From: Pseudomonas sp. GM48
Lineage (GTDB): Bacteria; Pseudomonadota; Gammaproteobacteria; Pseudomonadales; Pseudomonadaceae
Direction of reading: 5' to 3'
Length of the DNA: 59,542 bases
Assembly (NCBI RefSeq): GCF_000282335.1
Contig: NZ_AKJM01000120.1
Span: 1-59,542 of the forward strand
Part shown: piece by piece, positions 41,580-50,622 of the stretch
Layout of the letters: each line of letters starts with the position of its first letter
Numbering within the stretch: the first letter of the stretch is position 1
Translations under genes and position numbers: made by a program
The notes under the pieces: model-generated
What the model saw: the letters and a program-made list of their open reading frames with translations, nothing else
Told to the model about the DNA's origin: nothing
Databases searched by the model: none

Positions 41580-43382
41580 ATGGAATGGACTGCGCCAAAA
41601 ACAATTCGCATCGGCTGCGCCAGCGCCTTCTGGGGCGATACCTCGACCGCTGCCGCGCAACTGGTCAATCACGGGCATCTGGATTATCTGGTCTTTGATT
41701 ACCTGGCCGAGATCACCCTGTCGATCATGGCAGGTGCGCGGATGAAAGATCCCCAGGCCGGTTACGCAGGCGACTTCATCGAAGTCCTCGCGCCCTTGTT
41801 GCCGCAGCTCGCGGAACACAATATCCGGGTCATCAGCAATGCCGGCGGGGTCAATCCCCAAGCCTGCGCCGCCGCCCTGCAAGCGGCCTGCGACAAGGCC
41901 GGGGTGGCCCTGAAGATCGCCGTGCTGCTGGGTGACGACCTGCAACCGCAATTCAAACAGCTGGGCAACCTGGGCATTCATGAAATGTTCAGCGGCGCGC
42001 CCCTGCCATCGATGTGCGTCTCGACCAATGCCTACCTCGGTGCACCCGGCATCGTCGAAGCCTTGCGTCTGGGGGCGGACATCGTAATCACCGGGCGCGT
42101 GGTCGACAGTGCCGTGGTCAGCGCTGCGCTGGTGCATGAGTTCGACTGGTCGTGGCACGACTACGACAAGCTCGCCCAGGCAGCATTGGCCGGGCACATC
42201 ATCGAATGCGGCGCCCAGTGCACGGGCGGCAACTTCACTGATTGGCGCGACGTCCCCGACTACGAACATATCGGCTTTCCCATCGTCGAAGTCAGCGCCG
42301 ACAGCCAGTTCATCGTCAGCAAACCCGAAGGTACCGGCGGGCTGGTCACACCGCTGACGGTGGGCGAACAGATGTTGTACGAAATCGGGGACCCGCGTGC
42401 GTATCTGCTGCCCGATGTGGTGTGCGATTTCACTCAGGTCAAACTGCTGCAACAAGGCAAGAACGCAGTGCAGGTGCACGGTGCCAAAGGCCTGCCACCG
42501 ACGGCTCAATACAAGGTCAGCGCGACGTACCCCGATGGTTTTCGCTGCACCGCCAGTTGCCTGATTGCCGGCATCGATGCCGTCGACAAGGCACGGCGCG
42601 TCAGCGATGCGATCATCAACAAGACTTCGGAAATGTTCCGCCAGCGCGGCTGGGCGCCGTACAGCGATGTGAATATCGAGTTACTGGGCAGCGAGGCCAC
42701 CTACGGCCCTCACGGCCAGCGTCAGGACAGCCGCGAAGTGGTGATCAAACTCGCCGTGCGCCATCCGGACAAGCAGGCCTTGATCGTGTTCTCCCGGGAA
42801 ATCGCCCAGGCCGCCACCGGCATGGCGCCGGGGCTGACCGGGATTGTCGGTGGGCGGCCGACGGTGTATCCGCTGATCCGGCTGTTCTCGTTCCTCATCG
42901 ACAAAACCGCCTGCACGCTGGACATTGATTTCATGGGCCGGCGCCACCGGTGTGCCCTGCCCGCCCTCGATGTGCTCGACCCGCTGGACCTGCCAGTCCC
43001 GCTCGCCGCGCCGAAACCGATTGGCCAGGCCGACGCCAGCGTGGCCCTGGTCAAACTGGCGGTCGCCCGTTCCGGTGACAAGGGCAACCACAGCAACATC
43101 GGGGTCATGGCCCGCGCTCCCGAATATCTGCCATGGATTGCCGAAGCCCTGACGCCGGAAGTGATCGTCGACTGGATGGGCCACGTCCTCGATCCAATCC
43201 ACGGGCGGGTTGAACGCTGGTACTTGCCCGCCAGCCACAGCCTGAATTTCCTGCTGGAAAACGCCCTCGGCGGCGGCGGTGTCGCCAGCCTGCGAATCGA
43301 TCCGCAAGGCAAGGCCTTCGCCCAGCAACTGCTGGAAATCCAGATTCCGGTGCCCCAGCGCATCGCCGACCAGCTCAACTAG
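41580..43382 (+). CDS. atuA: AtuA, DUF1446-family protein of terpene utilisation
   Basis: This 600-aa protein begins MEWTAPKTIRIGCASAFWGD, followed by 'QLVNHGHLDYLVFDYLAEIT' and, further on, 'IRVISNAGGVNPQACAAAL', features of the DUF1446/AtuA family. A C-terminal 'VKLAVARSGDKGNHSNIGVMAR' belongs to the AtuA C-domain. AtuA is essential for citronellol use in P. aeruginosa, but no biochemical activity is established. The start at 41580 has GGAG six bases upstream; an ATG two codons earlier has no space for a binding site. It heads the atuABCDEF operon. Confidence 0.88.
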   Translation: MEWTAPKTIRIGCASAFWGDTSTAAAQLVNHGHLDYLVFDYLAEITLSIMAGARMKDPQAGYAGDFIEVLAPLLPQLAEHNIRVISNAGGVNPQACAAALQAACDKAGVALKIAVLLGDDLQPQFKQLGNLGIHEMFSGAPLPSMCVSTNAYLGAPGIVEALRLGADIVITGRVVDSAVVSAALVHEFDWSWHDYDKLAQAALAGHIIECGAQCTGGNFTDWRDVPDYEHIGFPIVEVSADSQFIVSKPEGTGGLVTPLTVGEQMLYEIGDPRAYLLPDVVCDFTQVKLLQQGKNAVQVHGAKGLPPTAQYKVSATYPDGFRCTASCLIAGIDAVDKARRVSDAIINKTSEMFRQRGWAPYSDVNIELLGSEATYGPHGQRQDSREVVIKLAVRHPDKQALIVFSREIAQAATGMAPGLTGIVGGRPTVYPLIRLFSFLIDKTACTLDIDFMGRRHRCALPALDVLDPLDLPVPLAAPKPIGQADASVALVKLAVARSGDKGNHSNIGVMARAPEYLPWIAEALTPEVIVDWMGHVLDPIHGRVERWYLPASHSLNFLLENALGGGGVASLRIDPQGKAFAQQLLEIQIPVPQRIADQLN

Positions 43383-43394
43383 AGGATTGCCGCC

Positions 43395-44264
43395 ATGGCC
43401 TACGATTCGATTTTCAAAGCCGATTTGTTTGCCGGCCAAAACATCATCGTCACCGGGGGCGGCAGTGGCATCGGCCGCTGCACCGCCCACGAACTGGCAG
43501 CCCTCGGCGCCCATGTGCTGCTGGTCGGGCGCAAGGCCGACAAGCTGAAAACCGTTGCGGCGGAGATCGCCGAAGACGGCGGCAAGGCCGATTGGGCGGT
43601 TTGCGACATCCGCGAGGAAGAACCGGTGCAGCACCTGGTCAGCGAATTGATCCGCAAACATGGCCCCATTCATGGCCTGGTCAATAATGCGGGCGGGCAG
43701 TACCCGTCGCCCCTGGCCTCGATCAATCAGAAGGGCTTCGAAACCGTGATGCGCACCAATCTGGTGGGTGGTTTCCTGATGGCCCGGGAAGTGTTCAACC
43801 AGTCCATGAGCAAGCACGGCGGCGCCATCGTCAACATGCTCGCCGACATGTGGGGCGGCATGCCCGGCATGGGGCACTCCGGCGCGGCACGTTCGGGCAT
43901 GGACAACCTGACCAAGACCGCCGCGTACGAATGGGGTTATGCCGGGGTGCGGGTCAACGCCGTGGCGCCGGGCTGGATTGCCTCCAGCGGCATGGACACT
44001 TACGAAGGCGCATTCAAGGCTGCGATTCCGACTTTGCGCGAACACGTGCCGCTCAAGCGCATCGGCACCGAATCGGAAGTCAGCGCGGCGATTGTTTTTC
44101 TGCTCAGCCCGGCAGCGGCGTTCGTCAGCGGCAGCACCTTGCGCATCGACGGCGCCGCCAGCCTCGGTGGCCGTGCCTGGCCGATTCACAAAGCGACCAA
44201 CAGCGAGTCGTACAACGGTTTCCACCGCGCCTACTTGCCAGACGTGTTGAAGGACAAGGAATAA
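43395..44264 (+). CDS. atuB: AtuB, short-chain dehydrogenase/enoyl-CoA reductase-like
   Basis: This 289-aa SDR has a full cofactor motif (VTGGGSGIGRCTA, about 19-31) and NNAGG, but where classical SDRs have YxxxK it has SGAARSG within 'GMGHSGAARSGMDNLTKTA'. Ser for Tyr and Arg for Lys is the pattern of peroxisomal trans-2-enoyl-CoA and 2,4-dienoyl-CoA reductases, so an enoyl- or dienoyl-CoA-type role in terpene acyl-CoA metabolism is plausible. In P. aeruginosa atuB is the second gene of the cluster. It starts 12 bp after atuA. Confidence 0.82.
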   Translation: MAYDSIFKADLFAGQNIIVTGGGSGIGRCTAHELAALGAHVLLVGRKADKLKTVAAEIAEDGGKADWAVCDIREEEPVQHLVSELIRKHGPIHGLVNNAGGQYPSPLASINQKGFETVMRTNLVGGFLMAREVFNQSMSKHGGAIVNMLADMWGGMPGMGHSGAARSGMDNLTKTAAYEWGYAGVRVNAVAPGWIASSGMDTYEGAFKAAIPTLREHVPLKRIGTESEVSAAIVFLLSPAAAFVSGSTLRIDGAASLGGRAWPIHKATNSESYNGFHRAYLPDVLKDKE

Positions 44265-44267
44265 CCC

Positions 44268-45884
44268 ATGCCGGTGATTCAGTCGCAACTCGACCCCCAC
44301 AGCGAGCCGTTCGCCCAGAACCGTGCGGCGATGCTGAACGCCATCGAGCAAGTCCGCGCGCTCGAACAGAACCTGCTGAACAAGGCTGCCGAAGCCAAGC
44401 CCAGATTCGAAAAGCGCGGCCAACTGCTGCCCCGCGAGCGCCTCAATCTGCTGCTGGACCCCGGCGCGCCGTTTCTCGAACTGGCCAGCCTGGCCGGCTA
44501 TAAGCTGCACGACGACAAGGATGGCAGCTCCGCCGGAGGCGGCTTGATCGCTGGCATTGGCTATGTCTGCGGCGTGCGCGTGCTGGTGGTGGCGAACAAC
44601 AGCGCAATCAGGGGCGGGACCATTTCCCCCGCCGGTTTGAAAAAATCCCTGCGCCTGCAACAGATCGCCATGGAAAACAAACTGCCGGTGATCACCCTCG
44701 CCGAAAGCGGCGGCGCCAACCTCAATTACGCGGCGGAGATTTTCGTCGAAGGCGCACGCAGCTTTGCCAATCAGGCGCGGATGTCGGCCATGGGGTTGCC
44801 GCAGGTCACCGTGGTGCACGGCTCGGCCACGGCGGGCGGTGCCTATCAGCCGGGGTTGTCCGATTACGTGGTGGTGGTGCGCGGCAAGGCCAAGCTGTTT
44901 CTCGCCGGCCCGCCACTGCTCAAGGCTGCCACCGGTGAAGTCGCGACCGATGAAGAACTGGGCGGCGCCGAGATGCACGCACAAACCGCCGGCACCGCCG
45001 AATACCTGGCGGAGAGCGATGCCGACGGCGTGCGCCAGGTGCGCGAGATCGTCAGCCTGTTGCCGTGGAACCAGCAATTGCCTCACCTGCCCGAACGGCA
45101 TTGGGAAGAGCCGCTCTACCCCATCGACGAATTGCTGGGCCTGATCCCGGATGACCCGAAAAAACCTTACGACGTACGCGAAATCATCGCCCGTCTCGCC
45201 GACGCTTCGAACTTCCTTGAATTCAAAGGCGAGTTCGATCAGCAGACCGTGTGCGGCCACCTGAAAATCCAGGGCCGCGCCTGTGGCTTCATCGGCAACA
45301 ACGGCCCGATCACGCCCAAGGGTGCGAGCAAGGCCGCCCAGTTCATCCAGTTGTGCGACCAGAGCCAGACGCCGCTGCTGTTTTTCCACAACACCACCGG
45401 GTTCATGGTTGGCACCGAATCGGAGCAACAAGGCGTGATCAAACACGGCGCGAAGATGATTCAAGCGGTGGCCAACGCCCGGGTGCCGAAGCTGACCATC
45501 GTCGTCGGTGGCTCCTACGGCGCGGGCAACTATGCAATGTGCGGGCGCGGCCTCGACCCGCGTTTCATCTTCGCCTGGCCCAACAGCCGCACCGCCGTGA
45601 TGGGTGGCGCGCAAGCGGGCAAAGTGCTGCGCATCGTCACCGAGGCCAAACAGGCCAAGGACGGTCTGGTGCCCGATCCGAAAATGCTCGACATGCTGGA
45701 ACAGGTCACCGCGCAGAAACTCGACAGCCAGTCCACGGCGCTCTACGGCAGTGCCAACCTGTGGGACGACGGCTTGATCGACCCGCGCGATACCCGGACC
45801 TTGCTGGGTTATCTGCTGGATATCTGTCACGAGGCCGAGGTGCGGCCATTGCAAGCCAACAGTTTTGGCGTAGCCCGGTTCTAG
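44268..45884 (+). CDS. atuC: AtuC, geranyl-CoA carboxylase beta subunit (carboxyltransferase)
   Basis: This 538-aa biotin-dependent carboxyltransferase moves CO2 from biotin on AtuF to the gamma-methyl of cis-geranyl-CoA. Two crotonase-like halves are visible: the N-half with 'VVANNSAIRGGTISPAGLKKS' and 'ITLAESGGANL', and the C-half with 'ACGFIGNNGPITPKGASKAAQF', 'TGFMVGTESEQQGVIKHGAKM' and 'VVGGSYGAGNYAMCGR' (oxyanion-hole glycines). It resembles methylcrotonyl-CoA carboxylase beta (LiuB); the atu setting decides for geranyl-CoA. It begins 3 bp after atuB. Confidence 0.88.
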   Translation: MPVIQSQLDPHSEPFAQNRAAMLNAIEQVRALEQNLLNKAAEAKPRFEKRGQLLPRERLNLLLDPGAPFLELASLAGYKLHDDKDGSSAGGGLIAGIGYVCGVRVLVVANNSAIRGGTISPAGLKKSLRLQQIAMENKLPVITLAESGGANLNYAAEIFVEGARSFANQARMSAMGLPQVTVVHGSATAGGAYQPGLSDYVVVVRGKAKLFLAGPPLLKAATGEVATDEELGGAEMHAQTAGTAEYLAESDADGVRQVREIVSLLPWNQQLPHLPERHWEEPLYPIDELLGLIPDDPKKPYDVREIIARLADASNFLEFKGEFDQQTVCGHLKIQGRACGFIGNNGPITPKGASKAAQFIQLCDQSQTPLLFFHNTTGFMVGTESEQQGVIKHGAKMIQAVANARVPKLTIVVGGSYGAGNYAMCGRGLDPRFIFAWPNSRTAVMGGAQAGKVLRIVTEAKQAKDGLVPDPKMLDMLEQVTAQKLDSQSTALYGSANLWDDGLIDPRDTRTLLGYLLDICHEAEVRPLQANSFGVARF

Positions 45885-45908
45885 GCCGGCTCAAGGAGAA
45901 CAATAAAA

Positions 45909-47066
45909 ATGATCTTCACCCAGGAACACGAAGCACTGCGCCGCACCGTGCGCCAATTCGTCGAGCACGAGATCAACCCGCACGTCGAAGAGTGGGAAAA
46001 GGCCGGGCGCTTCCCCATCCACGAAATCTTCCGCAAGGCCGGCGACCTCGGCCTGCTGGGCATTTCCAAACCGGAAAAATTCGGTGGCATGGGGCTCGAC
46101 TACAGCTATTCGATCGTTGCCGCCGAGGAGTTCGGCACCATTCATTGCGGCGGTATCCCGATGTCCATCGGCGTGCAGACCGACATGTGCACGCCAGCGC
46201 TGGCACGTTTCGGTTCCGATGAACTGCGCGACGAGTTCCTGCGCCCCGCCATCAGCGGCGAGCAGGTCGGTTGCATCGGCGTCTCCGAAGTCGGCGCCGG
46301 CTCCGACGTTGCCGGGCTGAAAACCACTGCGCGCAAGGATGGCGACGATTACGTGATCAATGGCAGCAAGATGTGGATCACCAACTCGCCGAGCGCCGAC
46401 TTCATCTGCCTGTTGGCCAACACCTCGGACGACAAACCGCACATCAACAAGTCGCTGATCATGGTGCCGATGAACACACCGGGCATCAGCTTGAGCTCGC
46501 ACCTGGACAAACTCGGCATGCGCAGTTCGGAAACCGCCCAGGTGTTTTTCGACAATGTGCGCGTACCGCAGCGCAATCGCATCGGTCATGAAGGCGCGGG
46601 GTTCATGATGCAGATGCTGCAGTTCCAGGAGGAACGCCTGTTCGGCGCAGCCAACATGATCAAGGGCCTGGAGTACTGCGTCAACAGCACCATCGAATAC
46701 TGCAAGGAACGCAAAACCTTCGGCAATGCGCTGATCGACAATCAGGTGATCCACTTCCGCCTGGCCGAACTGCAAACCGAAATCGAATGCCTGCGGGCGC
46801 TGGTCTATCAGGCCACCGAGCAATACGTCAAAGGCCAGGACGTCACGCGCCTGGCCTCCATGGCCAAGCTCAAGGCCGGCCGGCTGGGCCGCGAAGTCAG
46901 CGACAGTTGCCTGCAATATTGGGGCGGCATGGGCTTCATGTGGGACAACCCGGTGGCCCGGGCTTACCGCGATGTACGGCTGGTATCGATTGGCGGCGGC
47001 GCCGACGAAATCATGCTGGGGATCATCTGCAAGTTGATGGGCATTCTGCCGGGGAAAAAGAAATGA
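45909..47066 (+). CDS. atuD: AtuD, citronellyl-CoA dehydrogenase (acyl-CoA dehydrogenase family)
   Basis: This 385-aa flavoenzyme oxidises citronellyl-CoA to geranyl-CoA. It has the acyl-CoA dehydrogenase domains in order, with 'CIGVSEVGAGSDVAGLKTTARK' (flavin and substrate), 'KMWITNSPSADFI', 'LGMRSSETAQVFFDNVRVPQ' and, in the C-terminal helical domain, 'SCLQYWGGMGFMWDNPVARAYRDVRLVSIGGGADEIM'. The catalytic acid is not fixed from sequence alone. AGGAGAACAAT precedes the ATG. Its TGA overlaps the atuE ATG by four bases. Confidence 0.87.
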   Translation: MIFTQEHEALRRTVRQFVEHEINPHVEEWEKAGRFPIHEIFRKAGDLGLLGISKPEKFGGMGLDYSYSIVAAEEFGTIHCGGIPMSIGVQTDMCTPALARFGSDELRDEFLRPAISGEQVGCIGVSEVGAGSDVAGLKTTARKDGDDYVINGSKMWITNSPSADFICLLANTSDDKPHINKSLIMVPMNTPGISLSSHLDKLGMRSSETAQVFFDNVRVPQRNRIGHEGAGFMMQMLQFQEERLFGAANMIKGLEYCVNSTIEYCKERKTFGNALIDNQVIHFRLAELQTEIECLRALVYQATEQYVKGQDVTRLASMAKLKAGRLGREVSDSCLQYWGGMGFMWDNPVARAYRDVRLVSIGGGADEIMLGIICKLMGILPGKKK

Positions 47067-47860
47067 GCAGCCTGCCGGTTTGCCAGACCTTGCTGCTGGA
47101 ACTGCACAACGGCGTGCTGCATATCACCCTCAATCGCCCGGAATGCCGCAATGCGATGAGCTTGCAGATGGTCACCGAGTTGCGCTCGGTGCTGACAGCC
47201 GTGCGCGATGACCGAGGGGTGCGCGCTCTGGTGATCGGCGGTGCCGGCGGCCACTTCTGTGCCGGCGGCGACCTCAAGGACATGACCAACGCCCGCGCTC
47301 AAGGTGCCAGTGCGCACCGCGACCTGAACCGGCTGTTCGGTGCGCTGCTGCAAGAGATGCAACACGCCCCGCAAGTGGTGATCACGGTGCTGCAAGGCGC
47401 GGTGCTCGGCGGTGGTTTCGGCCTGGCCTGTGTCAGCGATATCGCCCTGGCCGATCACCAGGCGCAATTCGGCCTGCCGGAAACCAGTCTGGGTCTGCTG
47501 CCGGCGCAAATCGCGCCATTCGTGGTTCAGCGCATCGGCCTGACCGAGGCCCGGCGCCTGACCCTGACCGCAGCCCGTTTTGATGGTCACCAGGCACGGC
47601 GCATGGGGCTGGTGCATTTTGTCGAACATGATCCGCAAGCCTTGGCCGAACGTCTCGATGAGGTCCTGGCCCATGTGTTGTGTTGTGCGCCAGAGGCAAA
47701 TGCGATGACCAAGAAACTGTTGCTGGCGAGTACCAGCCAGCCGTCGGATGCCATGCTGGATCAGGCTGCCGAATGGTTCAGCGAAGCGGTGACCGGGGCA
47801 GAAGGCGTCGAGGGAACGCTGGCCTTCATGCAAAAACGCAAACCGGGGTGGGCCATTTAA
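47063..47860 (+). CDS. atuE: AtuE, isohexenylglutaconyl-CoA hydratase
   Basis: This 265-aa crotonase-family enzyme hydrates isohexenylglutaconyl-CoA, the product of the AtuCF carboxylase. Crotonase features are LNRPECRNAMS near the start, the oxyanion-hole motif 'VIGGAGGHFCAGGDLKDM' (about 58-75), and 'LQGAVLGGGFGLACVSDIALAD' followed by 'FGLPETSLGLLP', where the glutamate of LPET lies in the catalytic position of hydratases. The ATG overlaps the atuD stop (ATGA). A REP doublet separates it from atuF. Confidence 0.86.
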   Translation: MSSLPVCQTLLLELHNGVLHITLNRPECRNAMSLQMVTELRSVLTAVRDDRGVRALVIGGAGGHFCAGGDLKDMTNARAQGASAHRDLNRLFGALLQEMQHAPQVVITVLQGAVLGGGFGLACVSDIALADHQAQFGLPETSLGLLPAQIAPFVVQRIGLTEARRLTLTAARFDGHQARRMGLVHFVEHDPQALAERLDEVLAHVLCCAPEANAMTKKLLLASTSQPSDAMLDQAAEWFSEAVTGAEGVEGTLAFMQKRKPGWAI

Positions 47861-47862
47861 AA

Positions 47863-47939
47863 GCTTCGCGAGCAAGCCCGCTCCCACAGGGGTTATGAAC
47901 GACACAAATCCAATGTGGGAGCGGGCTTGCTCGCGAAGA
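47863..47939. repeat. REP doublet between atuE and atuF
   Basis: Complement core (47865-47888) then direct core (47914-47938) with a ~25-bp centre, lying inside what should be one operon. The 117-bp gap between atuE and atuF is the only large one in the cluster and is mostly REP. Confidence 0.9.
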
Positions 47940-47977
47940 GGCCCGAACAGACACCGCAAATACAAGAGAGCCAACCC

Positions 47978-49939
47978 ATGCCCGGACTGAAAAAAATCCT
48001 CATCGCCAACCGCGGTGAGATCGCCTGCCGAATCCAGCGCACGGCCCAGGCGCTGGGCTATCGCACGGTCGCCGTATTCAGCGACGCCGACGCCGATGCC
48101 CTGCACGTGCAGATGGCCGACGAAGCGGTCAACATCGGCCCGGCCCCGGTGCAACAATCTTACCTGAACATCCCGGCGATCCTTGACGCGGCCCGGCGCA
48201 CGGGCGCGGATGCGATCCATCCTGGCTACGGTTTCCTCTCGGAAAACGCCGGGTTTGCCCTCGCCTGCCGGGACGCCGGCATCACCTTCATCGGTCCCAG
48301 CCCCGAGGCCATCGAACTGATGGGCAGCAAGCGCCTGTCGAAGATCGCCATGATCGAAGCAGGCGTGCCCTGCATCAATGGCTATCAAGGTGCCGAGCAG
48401 GACGACGCCACCCTGAGCCGCGAAGCCGAGCGCATTGGCTATCCGTTGATGATCAAGGCCAGCGCTGGCGGCGGTGGACGCGGCATGCGCCTGGTGCACG
48501 ACGCCGGCGATTTGCTGGAGCAGATTCGCACCGCGCGCTCCGAAGCCCTGAACGGTTTTGGCAGCGGCGAACTGATCCTTGAACAGGCACTGGTCGAACC
48601 ACGTCACGTCGAGGTTCAGCTGTTCGGTGACCGGCATGGCAACCTGATCTACCTCGGTGAGCGCGATTGCTCGGTCCAGCGCCGGCATCAGAAAGTCATC
48701 GAAGAGGCGCCCTGCCCGGTGATGACTCCTGATTTGCGGCAGGCCATGGGCGAAGCGGCGCTCAAGGCCGGGCGAGCGGTGCAGTACGTCGGCGCGGGCA
48801 CCGTTGAGTTTTTGCTGGATGCGCGCGGGCAGTTTTACTTCCTGGAGATGAACACCCGGCTGCAAGTGGAACACCCGGTGACCGAACTGGTCACCGGGCT
48901 GGACCTGGTGGCCTGGCAACTCAACATTGCCGAGGGGCAAGCATTGCCGCTGCGCCAGGAGCAGGTGCAACTCAAGGGCCATGCCATGGAAGTGCGCTTG
49001 TATGCCGAAGATCCTGCCCGGGGTTTCCTGCCACAAACCGGGCGCGTCGTGGCCTGGGAACCGGAGTTACGGGACGGCGTACGGATCGACCACGGCCTGA
49101 TCGAAGGTCAACTCATCAGTCCCTTCTACGACCCGATGCTCGGCAAGCTCATCGCCCATGGCGCCACCCGCGAAGAAGCCCGACGCAAATTGCTGCGGGC
49201 GGTACAAGACAGCGTGCTGCTGGGTCTGCAAAGCAATCAACGCCTGCTGGCCAGCCTGCTGGAACACCCGCAGTTCGCCCGCGGTGATTTCAGTACCGGG
49301 TTCATCCCGCAGCATTTTTCCGAGCATGCCTGCCTGCATCCTCACATCCCAAACGCGCAACACCTGGCCATCGCAGCCGCCCTGTTCTATCAGGCGTCGG
49401 CGCAGGCTCATCCGGCACCGCTGTCTGGTTGGCGCAACAACGCCAGTGTGCCGCTGCACTATCGCATTGGCCTTGACGATCAGGACTGGCCGGTAGCGTT
49501 GCAGGCGATCCCGGGCGAGCCGTTGCGCATTCAGGTCGCCGGGCGCAGCCTCGAGCTGAAGATCATCCACAGCGACGGACGCTGGGCCACTCTGGAAATC
49601 GAAGGCGTTCGCCAACGCCACGCTTACCACCTGGAAACCGGGCATCTCTGGCTGTTTACCCGTCCGGGCAGCCTGCAGTTCGTGGATCGCACTCAAGCTC
49701 AGGCCTGCGGCCGGGCCAGTGTCAGCTCCGGCACCCTCAAGGCCCCGATGGATGGGGCGATTATCGACGTCCTGGTCAATGAAGGCAGCCCGGTGACCAA
49801 GGGCCAACTGCTGGTGGTACTGGAGGCGATGAAAATGGAGCACCCGTTGAAATCGGGCATTGACGGTGTTCTCAAGCGCTTGCAAGTGAAAGTAGGGGAT
49901 CAGGTGAAAAACCGGCAGATTCTGTTGGAGGTCGAATAA
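47978..49939 (+). CDS. atuF: AtuF, geranyl-CoA carboxylase alpha subunit (biotin carboxylase/BCCP)
   Basis: This 653-aa subunit carboxylates its own biotin and hands CO2 to AtuC. It has a biotin carboxylase domain (about 1-445: ILIANRGEIACRI, ATP-grasp KASAGGGGRGMRLV, 'LGERDCSVQRRHQKVIEEAP', 'FLEMNTRLQVEHPVTE') and a C-terminal biotinyl domain with EAMKMEHPL (biotin Lys at about 619). The start is ATG 47978 (MPGLKKILIANRGE); an in-frame GTG 63 bp upstream lies inside the REP and gives only REP-derived residues. atuG and atuH, which follow in P. aeruginosa, are not found here. Confidence 0.9.
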   Translation: MPGLKKILIANRGEIACRIQRTAQALGYRTVAVFSDADADALHVQMADEAVNIGPAPVQQSYLNIPAILDAARRTGADAIHPGYGFLSENAGFALACRDAGITFIGPSPEAIELMGSKRLSKIAMIEAGVPCINGYQGAEQDDATLSREAERIGYPLMIKASAGGGGRGMRLVHDAGDLLEQIRTARSEALNGFGSGELILEQALVEPRHVEVQLFGDRHGNLIYLGERDCSVQRRHQKVIEEAPCPVMTPDLRQAMGEAALKAGRAVQYVGAGTVEFLLDARGQFYFLEMNTRLQVEHPVTELVTGLDLVAWQLNIAEGQALPLRQEQVQLKGHAMEVRLYAEDPARGFLPQTGRVVAWEPELRDGVRIDHGLIEGQLISPFYDPMLGKLIAHGATREEARRKLLRAVQDSVLLGLQSNQRLLASLLEHPQFARGDFSTGFIPQHFSEHACLHPHIPNAQHLAIAAALFYQASAQAHPAPLSGWRNNASVPLHYRIGLDDQDWPVALQAIPGEPLRIQVAGRSLELKIIHSDGRWATLEIEGVRQRHAYHLETGHLWLFTRPGSLQFVDRTQAQACGRASVSSGTLKAPMDGAIIDVLVNEGSPVTKGQLLVVLEAMKMEHPLKSGIDGVLKRLQVKVGDQVKNRQILLEVE

Positions 49940-49958
49940 GCGGCTAGGCGGAACCGCC

Positions 49959-49980
49959 GGGTTTGGCTACGCTCAAACCC
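49959..49980 (+). terminator. Hairpin after atuF, possible terminator
   Basis: GGGTTTG-GCTACGCT-CAAACCC forms a perfect 7-bp stem 20 bp after the atuF stop, but no T-run follows, so it may be a weak or rho-dependent stop, or a leader structure of the next gene. Confidence 0.35.
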
Positions 49981-50010
49981 TAACAGGCCGCGGATACCAG
50001 GAACCCTGCA

Positions 50011-50553
50011 ATGCCTCACTGGCTGGTCATTGATCTGGAGGCCACCACCGATGAGGGTGGTTGGCCCGTAACGGATATGGAAATCATTGAAATCGGTGCC
50101 ACCCTGGTGGACCGCAAGGGACGCGAACTGGACCACTTCCAGCGCTTCGTCCGCCCCTTGCGGCGGCCGTTGCTGACACCGTTTTGCCGCGAACTCACGC
50201 ACATCACCCAAGCCAACATCGATGCCGCGCAACCGCTGGGCGAAGTCTGGCCGGCGTTTGAACGCTGGCTCGGCCAACACCACACGCGACTTGAAGGCTG
50301 GGTCAGCTGGGGCGATTACGATCGCAAACAACTGCTTCAGGAATGGCAGCGGCTGGGGCTAACCAGTGCGCTGGCCAACGTGCCGCACATGAACCTCAAG
50401 CAGCGCTTTGCCAAGGCCCGGCGACTGGAACGTCCGCTGGGGCTCAACGGCGCTCTGCAACTGGCTGGCCTGCAGTTCACCGGCCAGCAACACCGGGCGC
50501 TGGAAGATGCACGCAATACCGCACGACTGCTGCCACTGGTTCTTCCGCTTTAG
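50011..50553 (+). CDS. DEDDh-type 3'-5' exonuclease (KapD/ERI-1-like)
   Basis: This 180-aa nuclease has the exonuclease-T fold with the metal-binding acids in LVIDLEATTDEG (Asp and Glu of motif I), 'WGDYDRKQL' (motif II region) and 'QHRALEDARNTARL' (His and Asp of motif III), which together are DEDDh. The 'DLEATxDE' opening and the size resemble ERI-1/KapD-like exonucleases, which act on RNA or DNA 3' ends. The target is unknown. It lies between the atu cluster and ppnP. Confidence 0.82.
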   Translation: MPHWLVIDLEATTDEGGWPVTDMEIIEIGATLVDRKGRELDHFQRFVRPLRRPLLTPFCRELTHITQANIDAAQPLGEVWPAFERWLGQHHTRLEGWVSWGDYDRKQLLQEWQRLGLTSALANVPHMNLKQRFAKARRLERPLGLNGALQLAGLQFTGQQHRALEDARNTARLLPLVLPL

Positions 50554-50622
50554 ACAGGTGACGACACCCAGGGCCTTGTGCATACTGGCCGGCCCTTTTT
50601 AGCCCTTTTCGAGGAATCGCCC

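Noticed and set aside
47915..47977. GTG start for atuF inside the REP
   Set aside because: The added residues are REP translation; MPGLKKILIANRGE at 47978 is the family's natural N-terminus and has its own binding site.
42681..49036. Long minus-strand frames (1057, 341 and 690 codons) opposite atuA to atuF
   Set aside because: Antisense shadows of strongly supported atu genes; no protein-like composition.
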